Below are positions 35,891-45,347 of a DNA stretch of 59,281 nt, piece by piece. The stretch covers positions 1 through 59,281 of the forward strand of contig CBDUXP010000021.1 of assembly GCA_965371225.1 (NCBI GenBank), read 5' to 3'. A model generated the notes under the pieces. The model was not told the DNA's origin. It searched no databases and saw nothing but the letters and a program-made list of their open reading frames with translations. Each line of letters opens with the position of its first letter. The first letter of the stretch is position 1. The DNA comes from CBDUXP01 sp965371225 [NCBI: uncultured bacterium]. Lineage in GTDB: Bacteria > Abyssobacteria > SURF-5 > CBDUXP01. The translations under genes and the position numbers were made by a program.

Positions 35891-37807
35891 TTAACTGTCA
35901 ACGACCTCATAGTCCGCATCGATCACATCATCTGGCGCGGATGAGCCGCCGGGGCTGGAGGGCTCGCCGGCGGCCGCGTGGGCCTCGGCCTGCGCCCCAG
36001 CCGTCTGGGCGGCCTGCTCGTACACGGCCGTGGAGACCTGATGCCACAATTGCGTGAGGCTCTGGGTCGCGTCGGCCATGTCGGCCAGGTCCTCCTGCTC
36101 GACTGCCGCGCGCACCCGGGCCACGGCCGCGTCCAGCTTGGCCCGGTCGTCGGCGGCCACTTGACCGTCCAACTCCGCCAGGTGCTTTTCGGTTTCGAAG
36201 GCGAGCTGTTCGGCCTGATTCTTCGCGTCGGCCACCGCGCGCTTGGCCTTATCGGCATCGGCGTGGGCGTCGGCCTCCTGCACCATGCGCTCAATGTCCT
36301 GCTCGGTGAGGCCGCTCGAGGCCTCGATCCGGATCGACTGCTCTTTGCCGGTCGCCTTGTCGGCGGCCGTGACGTGCAGGATGCCGTTCGCATCGATGTC
36401 GAACTTCACGTCGATCTGCGGCACGCCGCGCGGGGCGGGCGCGAGGCCGTCCAGGTGGAACCGGCCGATGGTTTTGTTGTCCGCCGCCATGGGACGCTCA
36501 CCCTGCAGCACGTGCATCTCGACGCTGGTCTGGCCGTCCGCCGCCGTCGAGAAGCGTTCGCTCTTGGTCGTGGGAATGGTGGTGTTCCGCTCGATGAGGG
36601 TAGTGGACACCCCGCCAAGCGTTTCGATCCCCAGGGACAGAGGCGTCACGTCCAGCAGGAGCACGTCCTTCACGTCGCCCGCGAGCACGCCGCCCTGAAT
36701 CGCGGCGCCGATGGCGACCACCTCGTCGGGGTTGACCCCCTTGTGGGGCTCGCGCCCGAACAGGTCCTGCGCCAGCGCCTGCACGGCGGGCATGCGGGTC
36801 ATGCCGCCGACCAGGATCACCTCATCAATATCGCCGGCCTTCAGCTTCGCATCCGTAAGCGCGGCGAGGCACGGCGCCTTGGTCCGCTGCACCAACCCGT
36901 CCACGAGCTGTTCGAGCTTGGCGCGCGTGAGCGTAATCGCCAGGTGCTTCGGCCCGCTCGCGTCCGCGGTGATGAACGGCAGGTTGATCTCCGTCGTTTG
37001 CGCGGTGGAGAGTTCGCACTTCGCTTTCTCGCCCCCTTCTTTCAGGCGCTGCAGCGCCATGCGATCCTCGCGCAGGTCAATCCCCTGCTCCCGCTTGAAT
37101 TCGTCAGCGAGCCACTGAATGATCGCATCGTCAAAATCGTCGCCGCCCAAGTGCGTGTCGCCGTTCGTGCTCAGGACCTCGAACACGCCGTCGCCGAGCT
37201 GCAGAATGGACACGTCGAACGTGCCGCCACCCAAGTCGAAGACCGCGATGGTCGCGTCATCCTTCTTGTCCAACCCGTACGCGAGCGCCGCGGCGGTCGG
37301 TTCGTTGATGATCCGCAGGACATCGAGGCCGGCGATGCGACCCGCGTACTTGGTGGCCTGGCGCTGGGCGTCGTTGAAATACGCCGGCTCGGTGATCACC
37401 GCCTGCGGCACCGGCTGCCCCAGGAACGCCTCGGCGTCGGCCTTGAGCTTCTGGAGCACCATCGCGGCCAGCTCGGGCGGGCGATAGCTCTGGCCATTGG
37501 CCTGCACCGTCACGTCGCCGCCGGGCCCGGCCTCCACCGCGTAGGGGACCAGCTCGGTCTCGCGCCCGACCTCGGCGAACTTGCGCCCCATGAACCGCTT
37601 GATCGAATACACCGTGTCCCCGGGATTGGTCACCGCCTGGCGCTTGGCGACCGTGCCCACGAGCCGCTCCCCGTCCTTGCCGAAGCCGATTGTGCTCGGG
37701 GTGGTGCGGCCGCCTTCCGCATTGTTGATCACCACCGGGTCGCCGCCCTCGAGGACGGCCACACATGAATTCGTCGTGCCCAGGTCAATGCCAATCACTT
37801 TCGACAT
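35891..37807 (-). CDS. dnaK: Chaperone DnaK (Hsp70)
   Basis: 638 aa, full length. The nucleotide-binding domain has [29 protein letters not shown] (about 193-207) and [11 protein letters not shown]; the substrate domain has [14 protein letters not shown] and the lid is Ala/Gln-rich, ending [13 protein letters not shown] as in many DnaK proteins. AAGGAG lies 5 nt before ATG 37807. No dnaJ, grpE or hrcA is adjacent, although these usually flank dnaK. Confidence 0.98.
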   Translation of the reverse strand: MSKVIGIDLGTTNSCVAVLEGGDPVVINNAEGGRTTPSTIGFGKDGERLVGTVAKRQAVTNPGDTVYSIKRFMGRKFAEVGRETELVPYAVEAGPGGDVTVQANGQSYRPPELAAMVLQKLKADAEAFLGQPVPQAVITEPAYFNDAQRQATKYAGRIAGLDVLRIINEPTAAALAYGLDKKDDATIAVFDLGGGTFDVSILQLGDGVFEVLSTNGDTHLGGDDFDDAIIQWLADEFKREQGIDLREDRMALQRLKEGGEKAKCELSTAQTTEINLPFITADASGPKHLAITLTRAKLEQLVDGLVQRTKAPCLAALTDAKLKAGDIDEVILVGGMTRMPAVQALAQDLFGREPHKGVNPDEVVAIGAAIQGGVLAGDVKDVLLLDVTPLSLGIETLGGVSTTLIERNTTIPTTKSERFSTAADGQTSVEMHVLQGERPMAADNKTIGRFHLDGLAPAPRGVPQIDVKFDIDANGILHVTAADKATGKEQSIRIEASSGLTEQDIERMVQEADAHADADKAKRAVADAKNQAEQLAFETEKHLAELDGQVAADDRAKLDAAVARVRAAVEQEDLADMADATQSLTQLWHQVSTAVYEQAAQTAGAQAEAHAAAGEPSSPGGSSAPDDVIDADYEVVDS

Positions 37808-38208
37808 ACACGCTCCTTCCAGGAACCCTCTACTCTGGTCCTGTGAGATTCCCTTGCCTATATGGCAAGCCCCATGCCACGGATCACGCTTCCATAACCT
37901 ATTGATATAACACTAGTTATGCTTTCATCATGCCTCGCCGTTTCAAAGTATGACACGAGGGGAAAGGGGGATCTGTTTCAGATTGAAGCGCCTCAGGGGC
38001 TGCTATGAGCTAATCAGACACACGTCTCCCGACCGGCAGGCCGGTCAGCGGTGGCGGCGGGGCCCCGGCTCTGGATGGGCAGGGGGCATTCCTCACGCGC
38101 AGGCCTAGTGGTAAACTCCTTAGCCTCAGTGCCGACAGAAGAGTAGAGATTGCGCGAAGCGCCGGCGAGTTGGCCCCGGCGCTCTTCTGCACTGGTCAGG
38201 ACGATTTC
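37808..38208. other. Divergent intergenic region between dnaK and the efflux operon
   Basis: 401 bases. Besides the dnaK promoter elements it contains CATAAC-N17-GTTATG (37895-37900 and 37918-37923), a possible second operator, and GACCGG-CAGG-CCGGTC (38031-38046), a 6-bp perfect inverted repeat nearer the efflux genes. A TTG-initiated extension of the adaptor gene into 38170 is possible but unlikely. No RNA gene or CIRCE element is seen. Confidence 0.5.
37855..37881 (-). promoter_or_regulatory. Sigma-54-like dnaK promoter overlapped by a TTGCC-N5-GGCAA palindrome
   Basis: On the minus strand, 37881-37866 reads TGGCATGGGGCTTGCC: TGGCA, the following G and TTGC all match sigma-54 -24/-12, with GG and GC 10 nt apart. 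A start about 48 nt before ATG follows. The perfect inverted repeat CTTGCC-TATAT-GGCAAG (37855-37871) overlaps the -12 box and likely start site, and matches the repeats at htpX and groES. Confidence 0.45.
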
Positions 38209-39315
38209 ATGTGGGGGCGGGGCCTCTCTTTTACAGCGCTCGGCGTGAGCGCGTGTCTCGGTGTCGCGACAGGGTGCGGCGGTGGTGCGTCGGACGCCGC
38301 CACAACGCCGGCGCGCCCGCGGACCCCGGTGCACGTGGAGACGCTCTCCACTAAGCAGTTCGAAGCCACCCTCGTGGTACCCGGCATCGTCGAACCGCGC
38401 GCGCGCATCTCGCTCGGCTTCCGCATCGACGGCTTCATCGCTCGCCTGGAGGTGGATGAGGGGGACCGCGTGGAGGTGGACGAGGTTATAGCCGCCCTCG
38501 ACCTGGGCGACCTGGCGCGTGAGGTGCGCATGGCGCGCGTGGGGGTGGTGCAAGCCGAAGCGCACGCCGCAGAGGCCAAGCTGCTGTTCGACCGCCAGCA
38601 GGATTTGTACGAGGCCCGCAGCGCCTCGCAACAGGTATTCGACCAGGCGCGGCTGGCGTGGGAAGCGGCGCGCGCGGAGAACGCGAGTGCGGCGTTGCGC
38701 CTGGAAGCCGCCGAGGATCGGCTGAGCAAGGGGGTGCTGCGCGCGCCCATCGCCGGGTACGTGGAACAGCGCCTCATCGAGGAGCACGAAGCGGCCACGG
38801 CCGGCCAGCCCGTGTTCGTGCTCACGGCGCTGGACACGATCACCGTCCGCGCCGCGGTGGCGGACACGGCGATTTCCCGGCTGCACGTGGGAGACGGGGC
38901 GCTGGTGCGGTCGGCCGCGTGGCCCGGCCGCGTGTTCGACGGCACCATCGCGCGCATTCACGTGACGGCGGATCCCGTCTCGCGCACGTGCCCCTTCGAA
39001 GTGACGGTGCCCAACCCCGACGCGGTGCTCATGCCGGAAACCGTGGTGGAACTGGAAATGTCCATGGGCCGGAGCGCGCCGGTGTTGACGGTACCGCTCG
39101 GCGCGGTCCTGCACGATGCGGCGGCCCAGCCGTTCTGCTATGCGGTCGTGCCGGACGCCGAGGCGGACCGGGTGGAACGGCGGGTGGTCGCGTTGGGGCC
39201 GGTACACGGGGAGCGGGTGGCCGTGACCGCGGGCCTGGCCCCTGGGGACCGCATCGTGACCCGCGGCCAGCACTTCTTGGGTGATGGCGACGCCGTCCGT
39301 GTCGTCGCGGACTAA
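38209..39315 (+). CDS. RND efflux periplasmic adaptor lipoprotein
   Basis: 368 aa from ATG 38209 (AGGA upstream); the frame is open to TTG 38170. The lipobox VATGC puts the acylated Cys at about residue 23. The membrane-fusion layout is clear: lipoyl/barrel-sandwich half (ISLGFRIDGFIARLEVDEGDRVEVDEVIAALD, consecutive blocks about 73-104), an alpha hairpin (about 105-180, Ala/Glu/Gln-rich), the second lipoyl half (LRAPIAGYV) and a beta-barrel domain. It links the inner-membrane pump, encoded 3 nt downstream, to an outer-membrane channel not encoded here. Substrate unknown. Confidence 0.92.
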   Translation: MWGRGLSFTALGVSACLGVATGCGGGASDAATTPARPRTPVHVETLSTKQFEATLVVPGIVEPRARISLGFRIDGFIARLEVDEGDRVEVDEVIAALDLGDLAREVRMARVGVVQAEAHAAEAKLLFDRQQDLYEARSASQQVFDQARLAWEAARAENASAALRLEAAEDRLSKGVLRAPIAGYVEQRLIEEHEAATAGQPVFVLTALDTITVRAAVADTAISRLHVGDGALVRSAAWPGRVFDGTIARIHVTADPVSRTCPFEVTVPNPDAVLMPETVVELEMSMGRSAPVLTVPLGAVLHDAAAQPFCYAVVPDAEADRVERRVVALGPVHGERVAVTAGLAPGDRIVTRGQHFLGDGDAVRVVAD

Positions 39316-39318
39316 GTC

Positions 39319-42300
39319 ATGCACAACCCGGCCGAATTCTCCCTGCGCCGGCCGCGCGTCGTAGTCCTCGCCACGATCCTGCTGATCCTGACCGGCGTGC
39401 TCAGTTATATCCGGCTGCCGCGCCAGGAGAATCCCACCTTCCGCGACCGGCACCTGAGCGTCATGACGTACCTGCCCGGAGCGGAGCCGGAAAAGGTGGA
39501 GTTGCTTATCAGCAAGGTCCTGGAAGATCACATCGCCCAGGTGGACGACATTGACTCCATCATGAGCGAGAGCAACCAGGGCCGCAGCTTCATCCTGGTG
39601 CAATTGAAAGAATCCGCGCCGCTGGAAGACCGGATGCAGGAAATCCGGGACAAGGTCGAGGAGGCGCGGTCCCAATTTCCACCCGGCACCTCCGAGCCTG
39701 ACGTGGACTTGGACACCATCTTCACGAACACGATGATCCTGACGCTCAGCGGCGAGGGCGCGGCGCCCATCACCCTCCGCAAGCAGGCGAAGATGATCAA
39801 GCGCCGGTTGGAGAACTTGCCGGACATGCGCAAGGTGGAACTGCTCGGCGAGCCCGAAGAAGAGATCTCCGTCGACGTGGACTTGCGGACGCTCTCGCAG
39901 AAAGGCATCACCCTGACCCAGGTGGTGGACGCGCTCCAAGCGCGGAACGTGCTGCTGCCGAGCGGCGAGTTGGAGGTAGGCGCGCTCAAGTCCGCCATCC
40001 AAACCAGCGGCGCCTACGCCTCCGTCACGGAGATCGGCGCCACGTACCTGGGCGCCGGCGAAAACGGACTGCCCACCCGCCTGGCGGACGTGGCGACGAT
40101 CACCCGCCGGCTGAAGGAGCCGGACGTGCTCGTGCGCACGAACGGGCGGCGCGCGGTGTCCATCGCGATCGAGATGCTGCCGAAGCGCAGCGCCATCCGC
40201 CTCGGCGCGCACGTGCGCGAACTCATAACCGAGCACGCGTCTACCCTGCCGGAAGGCATGACGCTGCACATCGCGGCGGATGAACCCACCTATGTGAAAG
40301 ACCGCCTGGACCGCCTCTTGACCAGCCTCCGGGTGGGCCTGGTGCTGGTGGTGGGGCTGGTGATCCTGGGCATGGGCTGGCGCTCGGGGCTCATCGTGTC
40401 CGTCTCCATTCCCCTCTCACTCACCATTGCCATGGGTGGGCTCAGCCTGGCCGGCATCGCGCTGCACCAAATCTCCATCGCCGCCCTGGTGATCGCCATC
40501 GGTCTGGTGGTGGACGAAGCCATCGTCGTGACGGACAACATCCAGCGGCACCGGGACCTGGGCGCGTCTCCCCGCGAGGCCTCGATCAAGGGCCTCGGCG
40601 AGATCCACATGGCCGTGCTAGCCGGTGCGTTCACCACTATCGCCGCGTTCATCCCCCTGGGCATGATGAGCGGCGACATCGGCGACTTCATCCGCAGCAT
40701 TCCCATCGCCGTGTCGATCATGCTGCTGGCGTCCGTCACCGTGGCGCACTACTTCACGCCGCTGTTCGCCGCGGGCATGCACTGGCTGGCTGAACGGTCG
40801 CACAGTCCCAAGCGGGTCGAGCGCCACCGGGTGGAGCCCCACTACCGGGCGGCCCTGCGCTTCGTCACGACACACACCTGGCTCGCGCTGCTGGCCTTCG
40901 GGCTGTTCTTCCTGACCAGCGTCTGGGTCACCAAGACGCAGCTGTTGCCGCCGATCTTCTTCCCCGCGGCCGACCGGCACCAGTTGCTGATCCGGGCGGA
41001 GCTCCCCACCGGCTCGCCCGTCGAGGAAACCGACGCCGTCATGCGGCAGATCGAAGCCCGCCTGGCCGAGCACCCCGACGTGGCGGACTACACGGCGTTC
41101 GTCGGGGCCGGCGCGCCGAAGTTTTACTACAACGAGTTTACGGAGGGGCGGAACGAAGGCGCGGGCATGTTCATCGTGAACACCCAGCGCAGCCTGCCCT
41201 TCGACCGCACCGCCGAACTGGCCGCGAGCCTCGAACGCGGCCTGCAGGAGTCCATCGTCGGCGCGCACATTCGGGTCAGCGAACTGCAACAGGGCTACGG
41301 CGGCGGACGGGACGTGTACATCTATATCCAGGGGGACAATCTGGAGATGTTGCGCGCGTTGAGCGTGCAGGTGCGCGACACCATCAAGCAGGTGGAAGGA
41401 ATCGAGAACGCCGGGGAACAGTTCGGGTTCGATCCGCTGACGCTGGACGTGCAGGTGGACGACGCCAAGGCCAACCTGCTGGGCATCACGCACGCCGAGG
41501 TGGCCACCACCCTGCGGACGGCGGTCGACGGGGTGCCGGCCACCACGTTCCGCGAAGAGGATGAAGAAATCGACATCGTGGTACGGCTCGCGGCACGACA
41601 GCGGGAGACGATCGCCGACCTGGAGATGCTCCAGGTGTACAGCCCCCGCACGGGCGGGACGGTCCCGCTCTCGCAGATCGGGACGCTCGTGCCCACTTGG
41701 ACCACGCGGTTCATCAACCGGTGGAAGCGGCAGCGGGAAGGCGTGGTCTGGGCGGACGTCAAAGGCCGGCGCGTCGTCGCCGCCACGGAAGAGATCAAAC
41801 GCGCCGTGGCCGAACACGTGCCGATCCCCCGGGGCTACACGATTTCCTACGAGGGCGAACAGAAGCAGGTGATGGACTCGTTCCTCTCCCTGGCCCAAGC
41901 GGCGCTCTGGGCGATCTTCCTCATCTACATCATCCTCGTGGTGCAGTTCAATTCGCTCGCGCAACCCCTGCTCATCATCCTGGCCATTCCCATGGCCCTC
42001 ACGGGCGCCACGTGGGGCCTGGCCCTCACCGGCAATGCGCTCGGCTTCATGGCCTTCGTCGGCCTCATCGCCCTCACCGGGATCGTGGTCAACGACTCAA
42101 TCGTGTTGCTCGACTACATCAACCGGTTGCGGGCGAGCGGCTACACCTTGGAGGATGCCGTCGTCACCGGCGCGACCACACGCTTGCGGCCCGTCGTGCT
42201 GACATCCGTCACCACCATCGGCGGCCTGCTCCCGCTCAGCCTGCGGGGCGGCACGTTCTGGGAACCGTTCGGATACGCCATGATCTTCGGCCTGGCCGCC

Positions 42301-42414
42301 TCGACGGTGCTCACGCTGTTCGTGCAGCCCGCGGCCTACTTGACGCTGGAACGCGTACGCGCGCGCCGCCCCCCGCGGCGGGAAGCCGCCGTGCCCGCCG
42401 GCATGGTGGACTAG
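39319..42414 (+). CDS. RND-family efflux pump, inner-membrane transporter
   Basis: 1031 aa, standard AcrB/MdtB size. TM1 (about 12-30), a large periplasmic loop, a TM2-6 cluster (about 335-490) with the proton-relay motif GLVVDEAIVVTDN (Asp kept, second acidic residue Glu instead of the AcrB Asp), a second periplasmic loop, and TM8-12 (about 855-1015) with FVGLIALTGIVVNDSIVLLDY. It uses proton-motive force to expel small molecules. No outer-membrane factor or dedicated regulator is adjacent. It converges with the following sigma-54 regulator; the 46-nt gap holds a 12-bp palindrome GCCGGGCCCGGC (42421-42432) with no loop. Confidence 0.95.
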   Translation: MHNPAEFSLRRPRVVVLATILLILTGVLSYIRLPRQENPTFRDRHLSVMTYLPGAEPEKVELLISKVLEDHIAQVDDIDSIMSESNQGRSFILVQLKESAPLEDRMQEIRDKVEEARSQFPPGTSEPDVDLDTIFTNTMILTLSGEGAAPITLRKQAKMIKRRLENLPDMRKVELLGEPEEEISVDVDLRTLSQKGITLTQVVDALQARNVLLPSGELEVGALKSAIQTSGAYASVTEIGATYLGAGENGLPTRLADVATITRRLKEPDVLVRTNGRRAVSIAIEMLPKRSAIRLGAHVRELITEHASTLPEGMTLHIAADEPTYVKDRLDRLLTSLRVGLVLVVGLVILGMGWRSGLIVSVSIPLSLTIAMGGLSLAGIALHQISIAALVIAIGLVVDEAIVVTDNIQRHRDLGASPREASIKGLGEIHMAVLAGAFTTIAAFIPLGMMSGDIGDFIRSIPIAVSIMLLASVTVAHYFTPLFAAGMHWLAERSHSPKRVERHRVEPHYRAALRFVTTHTWLALLAFGLFFLTSVWVTKTQLLPPIFFPAADRHQLLIRAELPTGSPVEETDAVMRQIEARLAEHPDVADYTAFVGAGAPKFYYNEFTEGRNEGAGMFIVNTQRSLPFDRTAELAASLERGLQESIVGAHIRVSELQQGYGGGRDVYIYIQGDNLEMLRALSVQVRDTIKQVEGIENAGEQFGFDPLTLDVQVDDAKANLLGITHAEVATTLRTAVDGVPATTFREEDEEIDIVVRLAARQRETIADLEMLQVYSPRTGGTVPLSQIGTLVPTWTTRFINRWKRQREGVVWADVKGRRVVAATEEIKRAVAEHVPIPRGYTISYEGEQKQVMDSFLSLAQAALWAIFLIYIILVVQFNSLAQPLLIILAIPMALTGATWGLALTGNALGFMAFVGLIALTGIVVNDSIVLLDYINRLRASGYTLEDAVVTGATTRLRPVVLTSVTTIGGLLPLSLRGGTFWEPFGYAMIFGLAASTVLTLFVQPAAYLTLERVRARRPPRREAAVPAGMVD

Positions 42415-42460
42415 CTACGCGCCGGGCCCGGCCCCACGATCGCCAAGACCCGGGCGGCGC

Positions 42461-43858
42461 TTACGACGCGTCGGCGGCGCGGTCCAGGTCGGCGCGCAGA
42501 TCGTACTCTTTCATCTTGCGCCAAAGCGTGGAGCGGCTGATGCCCAGAGCCGTCGCCGCGGCGGTCTGATTACCCCCGCACTGCACGAGCATCGCGGCGA
42601 TGTGGTGCCGTTCCACGTCGGCCAGGGAGATCGCGTCCCCTCCCGCAGCGGGTAGCGCCGCCACCGTCTCGGCCTGCGGCGCCGGCAGGGCCGCGGGCAT
42701 GGGCACGTGGTGCAGCGCATCGGGCAAGTCCGACAGGCGGAGTTCGTGCGTGTCGGCCATGATCGCGGCGTGCTCGATAATGTTCTCCAGTTCCCGCACG
42801 TTGCCGGGATAGTCGTAGTTCGCGAGCGCAAACCGGGCGGGCGGCGCGATGTCGGTAATCTGTTTCCCGAACTGCCGGTTGTACCGGGCCAGGAAGTGGC
42901 CGATGAGCCGCGGAATCGCGTCGCGCCGCTCCCGCAGCGGGGGAATGGTCAGCACGATGACGCTGAGCCGGTAGTACAGGTCTTCGCGAAAGCGCCGCTC
43001 CCCGATCAGGTGGTGCAGGTCCTGGTTGGTAGCGGCGATGACGCGGATGTCCACCGTCTGCCCCGTGTTCTCCCCGATGCGGCGCACCTCGCGATTCTGC
43101 AATACGCGCAGCAGCTTGGCCTGCGTCTCCACGGACATGTCCCCGATCTCGTCCAGGAACATGGTGCCATGATCCGCCTCGGCGAAGAGCCCCCGCCGGT
43201 CCGCCGTCGCGCCGGTGAACGCCCCCTTCACGTGGCCGAACAGTTCGCTCTCGAGCAGCGTCTCGGGGATGGCGCTGCAGTTCACCGCCACGAACGGTTT
43301 GTCGTAGCGCGGGCTCAGCCGGTGGAGCATCTCCGCCACCACCTCCTTCCCCACCCCGCTCTCGCCAAGCAACAACACGGTGGAGGCCGTGGGCGCTACC
43401 TTGCGGGCGAGCGTCATGACGCGCTGCATGGCGGCACTCTCGCCCAGCTGATCCTCAATGGCTTCCTGTTCCAAATCGCGCAAGCGCTGCAACCGCGCGC
43501 GGAGGCGCAGCGCACCGTCCACCACATAGAACAGGTCGTCCAGATTCACGGGGCTGAGCACGTAGAAGTACGCGCCGCGGCGGATGGCCCGCGCCGCCTC
43601 GTCCACGCGGTCGCGCGGGGTGAGCAACACGAGCGGCGCCCCGGGATAGGACTGCACGAGATACGTAATCACGTCGAAGTCGTGCGCGCCCACGAGCGTG
43701 AGGTCCGCGATGATGCAATCGATTTCGTCGGGTTGGGTGACGGAGAGCAGGGCCGCCTCGTCCGCCACCGTCGTCACCTCATGCCCGGCCGACGTCAGGT
43801 TGCCGGCCAGGCCCCTGCGCTGCGGTTCATCCCCACTGGCGAGCAGAATCCGAGCCAT
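42461..43858 (-). CDS. NtrC-type sigma-54 response regulator with atypical receiver
   Basis: 465 aa from ATG 43858. The receiver (1-115) keeps D52 (IIADLTL) and an acidic D10-E11, but the conserved Lys is Ser (YVLSPVNLDD, S102), so phosphorylation switching may be altered. The AAA+ domain (about 133-365) is complete: GESGVGKE, GAFTGA, GTMFLDEIGDM. The C-terminal Fis-type HTH has AAATALGISRSTLWRKMKEY. No kinase is adjacent on the same transcript; the DnaQ-like gene lies 11 nt upstream. Targets are unknown; the convergent RND operon is a neighbour but not evidence of regulation. Confidence 0.92.
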   Translation of the reverse strand: MARILLASGDEPQRRGLAGNLTSAGHEVTTVADEAALLSVTQPDEIDCIIADLTLVGAHDFDVITYLVQSYPGAPLVLLTPRDRVDEAARAIRRGAYFYVLSPVNLDDLFYVVDGALRLRARLQRLRDLEQEAIEDQLGESAAMQRVMTLARKVAPTASTVLLLGESGVGKEVVAEMLHRLSPRYDKPFVAVNCSAIPETLLESELFGHVKGAFTGATADRRGLFAEADHGTMFLDEIGDMSVETQAKLLRVLQNREVRRIGENTGQTVDIRVIAATNQDLHHLIGERRFREDLYYRLSVIVLTIPPLRERRDAIPRLIGHFLARYNRQFGKQITDIAPPARFALANYDYPGNVRELENIIEHAAIMADTHELRLSDLPDALHHVPMPAALPAPQAETVAALPAAGGDAISLADVERHHIAAMLVQCGGNQTAAATALGISRSTLWRKMKEYDLRADLDRAADAS

Positions 43859-43869
43859 GGGATACCGGC

Positions 43870-44457
43870 CTAGAGCAGAGCCGGCTGCAGGGCGGCGTAG
43901 GTGGTGCGGCCCGCTTCCGCCAACCGGGCACAGAAGCGCACGAACGTCCGCGCCGTCTGCGTCGCGTCGCCCGCCGCCCGGTGGCGCGTCATGGGCGGGA
44001 GTTTCAGGCGGTCGGCGATCGTGTCCAGATCGTGGTGGCGCTCCTTCGGAAAGAGCGCGCGCGACAGTTGCAGCGTGCACACCACGGGGCCACGGTGCGC
44101 GCCCCAGCCCATCGCCTCCAGCGTGGGGTTGAGGAAGCCCATGTCGAAGCTGGCATTGTGCGCGACGAGCACCGCGTCATCCACGAATCCGAAGAACTGC
44201 GGCAGCACCGCTTCAAACATCTGGGCGTCCGCCACCGCCGCGTCCGTAATGCCGTGCACGTGCTGCGCGATCGGTGAGATGGGGCGCACGGGATTGACCA
44301 GAGATTGGAACAACTCCCCTTCGTGGACCTTGCCGCCGGAGACGCGGATCCCGGCGATCTCCACCACCCCGTCCTCCTCGAAGCTCAGTCCCGTCGTCTC
44401 CGTATCGAACACGACGAACGGCACGTCGCCGATGGGGGTATCCGAGGTGATCTCCAC
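43870..44457 (-). CDS. DnaQ-like DEDDh 3'-5' exonuclease
   Basis: 195 aa. The DEDDh residues are visible: FDTETTG (ExoI, D and E), AHNASFDMGFL (ExoII, D), HRAAGDATQTA (ExoIII, H and D). It is similar to the DNA polymerase III epsilon subunit or its stand-alone relatives. It lacks an obvious clamp-binding motif, so proofreading in the replisome versus a repair or RNA-trimming role cannot be decided. ATG 44457; the gene lies between a DUF3108 protein and a sigma-54 regulator. Confidence 0.9.
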   Translation of the reverse strand: MEITSDTPIGDVPFVVFDTETTGLSFEEDGVVEIAGIRVSGGKVHEGELFQSLVNPVRPISPIAQHVHGITDAAVADAQMFEAVLPQFFGFVDDAVLVAHNASFDMGFLNPTLEAMGWGAHRGPVVCTLQLSRALFPKERHHDLDTIADRLKLPPMTRHRAAGDATQTARTFVRFCARLAEAGRTTYAALQPALL

Positions 44458-44480
44458 GGGGCTCCTGCGGGTCGCTCCGG

Positions 44481-45347
44481 TTACTCGCCGGCCGGCGGCG
44501 CCGGGCCGGTCGCGGCGCCGGCCACGCGGGCACTCTCCGCGTCGAGCGCCGCGTACACCTCGCGCAGGGGCGGGGACATGCGGCGCAGCGTCGCGCTGAT
44601 CCGCCCGACGAAGGCGCGCGCCTGCAGCCGGACCGGCAGCCGCAACGCATCGTCGGTCACCCAGATGCGCACGGCCCCCACTTTCCCCAGCGGCTCCTCC
44701 CCGTCCTCATCGGTTTTTATGGCGCTCGGCGACACGCACACGACCGGCACCCGGCGCCCTGCCAGCCGGATGCGGCCGTGGTCCACGACCGTGACCGTCA
44801 CGCGATACAGATCATCGTTCACCACAATATTCGCGTTGTACGAGTTGCCCAGCTCGGTCGGGCGATTGCGCAGCGTATAGAGCAGCGACAGGGGTTCCTG
44901 CAAATCCTCCAACGCCCGCGTGACCTCCTTCACGCTTCCGCTCGGTTTGCGGCGGATCGCGTACACCTGGCCGGCGACGGGGTCGAAGGTGATTTCCACT
45001 GACTGCTCCTTGCGCCGTTCCCGCCGGTAGATGGAGAAAGAGCGCGAGGACAGATCGCGCCCGACGGCGGCTTTCACCAGGCTCCGCGCGGGCCAGATAA
45101 GCCGCAACAGCGGCAGCGTCTGGGTGTTGATCTCGATGTAGTGGCGCGCGTCCGCGGCCTCGGGCGCATCGGAGTGCAGCGTGGCCACCGCGGTGGCCGC
45201 GGGGATCCCGTTCCACCGGATGGAGAACGTGAGCGTGTAACCACTCAGCCGGTCTGGCGGCACCGCGTCCGCCGCGGCGAACGCCGCCGTCGCGGCCGCG
45301 AGGAGCACCGGACCCGCCAGGAAAAGGCTACGCAGACAGCGGCGCAT
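44481..45347 (-). CDS. DUF3108 secreted protein
   Basis: 288 aa with a signal peptide (about 1-25, LFLAGPVLLAAATAAFAA). The mature part matches DUF3108: LSGYTLTFSIRWNGIPAATA, the SFSIYRRERRKEQSVEITFD segment and LQEPLSLLYTLRN are typical beta strands of this periplasmic family, which is common in Proteobacteria and Bacteroidetes and has no firm function. The last 40 residues are Ala/Pro-rich. It overlaps by 20 nt a possible 38-codon leader ORF. Confidence 0.8.
   Translation of the reverse strand: MRRCLRSLFLAGPVLLAAATAAFAAADAVPPDRLSGYTLTFSIRWNGIPAATAVATLHSDAPEAADARHYIEINTQTLPLLRLIWPARSLVKAAVGRDLSSRSFSIYRRERRKEQSVEITFDPVAGQVYAIRRKPSGSVKEVTRALEDLQEPLSLLYTLRNRPTELGNSYNANIVVNDDLYRVTVTVVDHGRIRLAGRRVPVVCVSPSAIKTDEDGEEPLGKVGAVRIWVTDDALRLPVRLQARAFVGRISATLRRMSPPLREVYAALDAESARVAGAATGPAPPAGE

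Noticed and set aside
35978-37768. 596-codon plus-strand frame opposite dnaK
   Set aside because: Long antisense frames opposite dnaK are a well-known codon-bias artefact; composition is not protein-like.
38031-38046. GACCGG-CAGG-CCGGTC as another copy of the heat-shock repeat
   Set aside because: The arms and the spacer differ from the CTGCC-N5-GGCAG pattern; only the GGCAG pentamer is shared.
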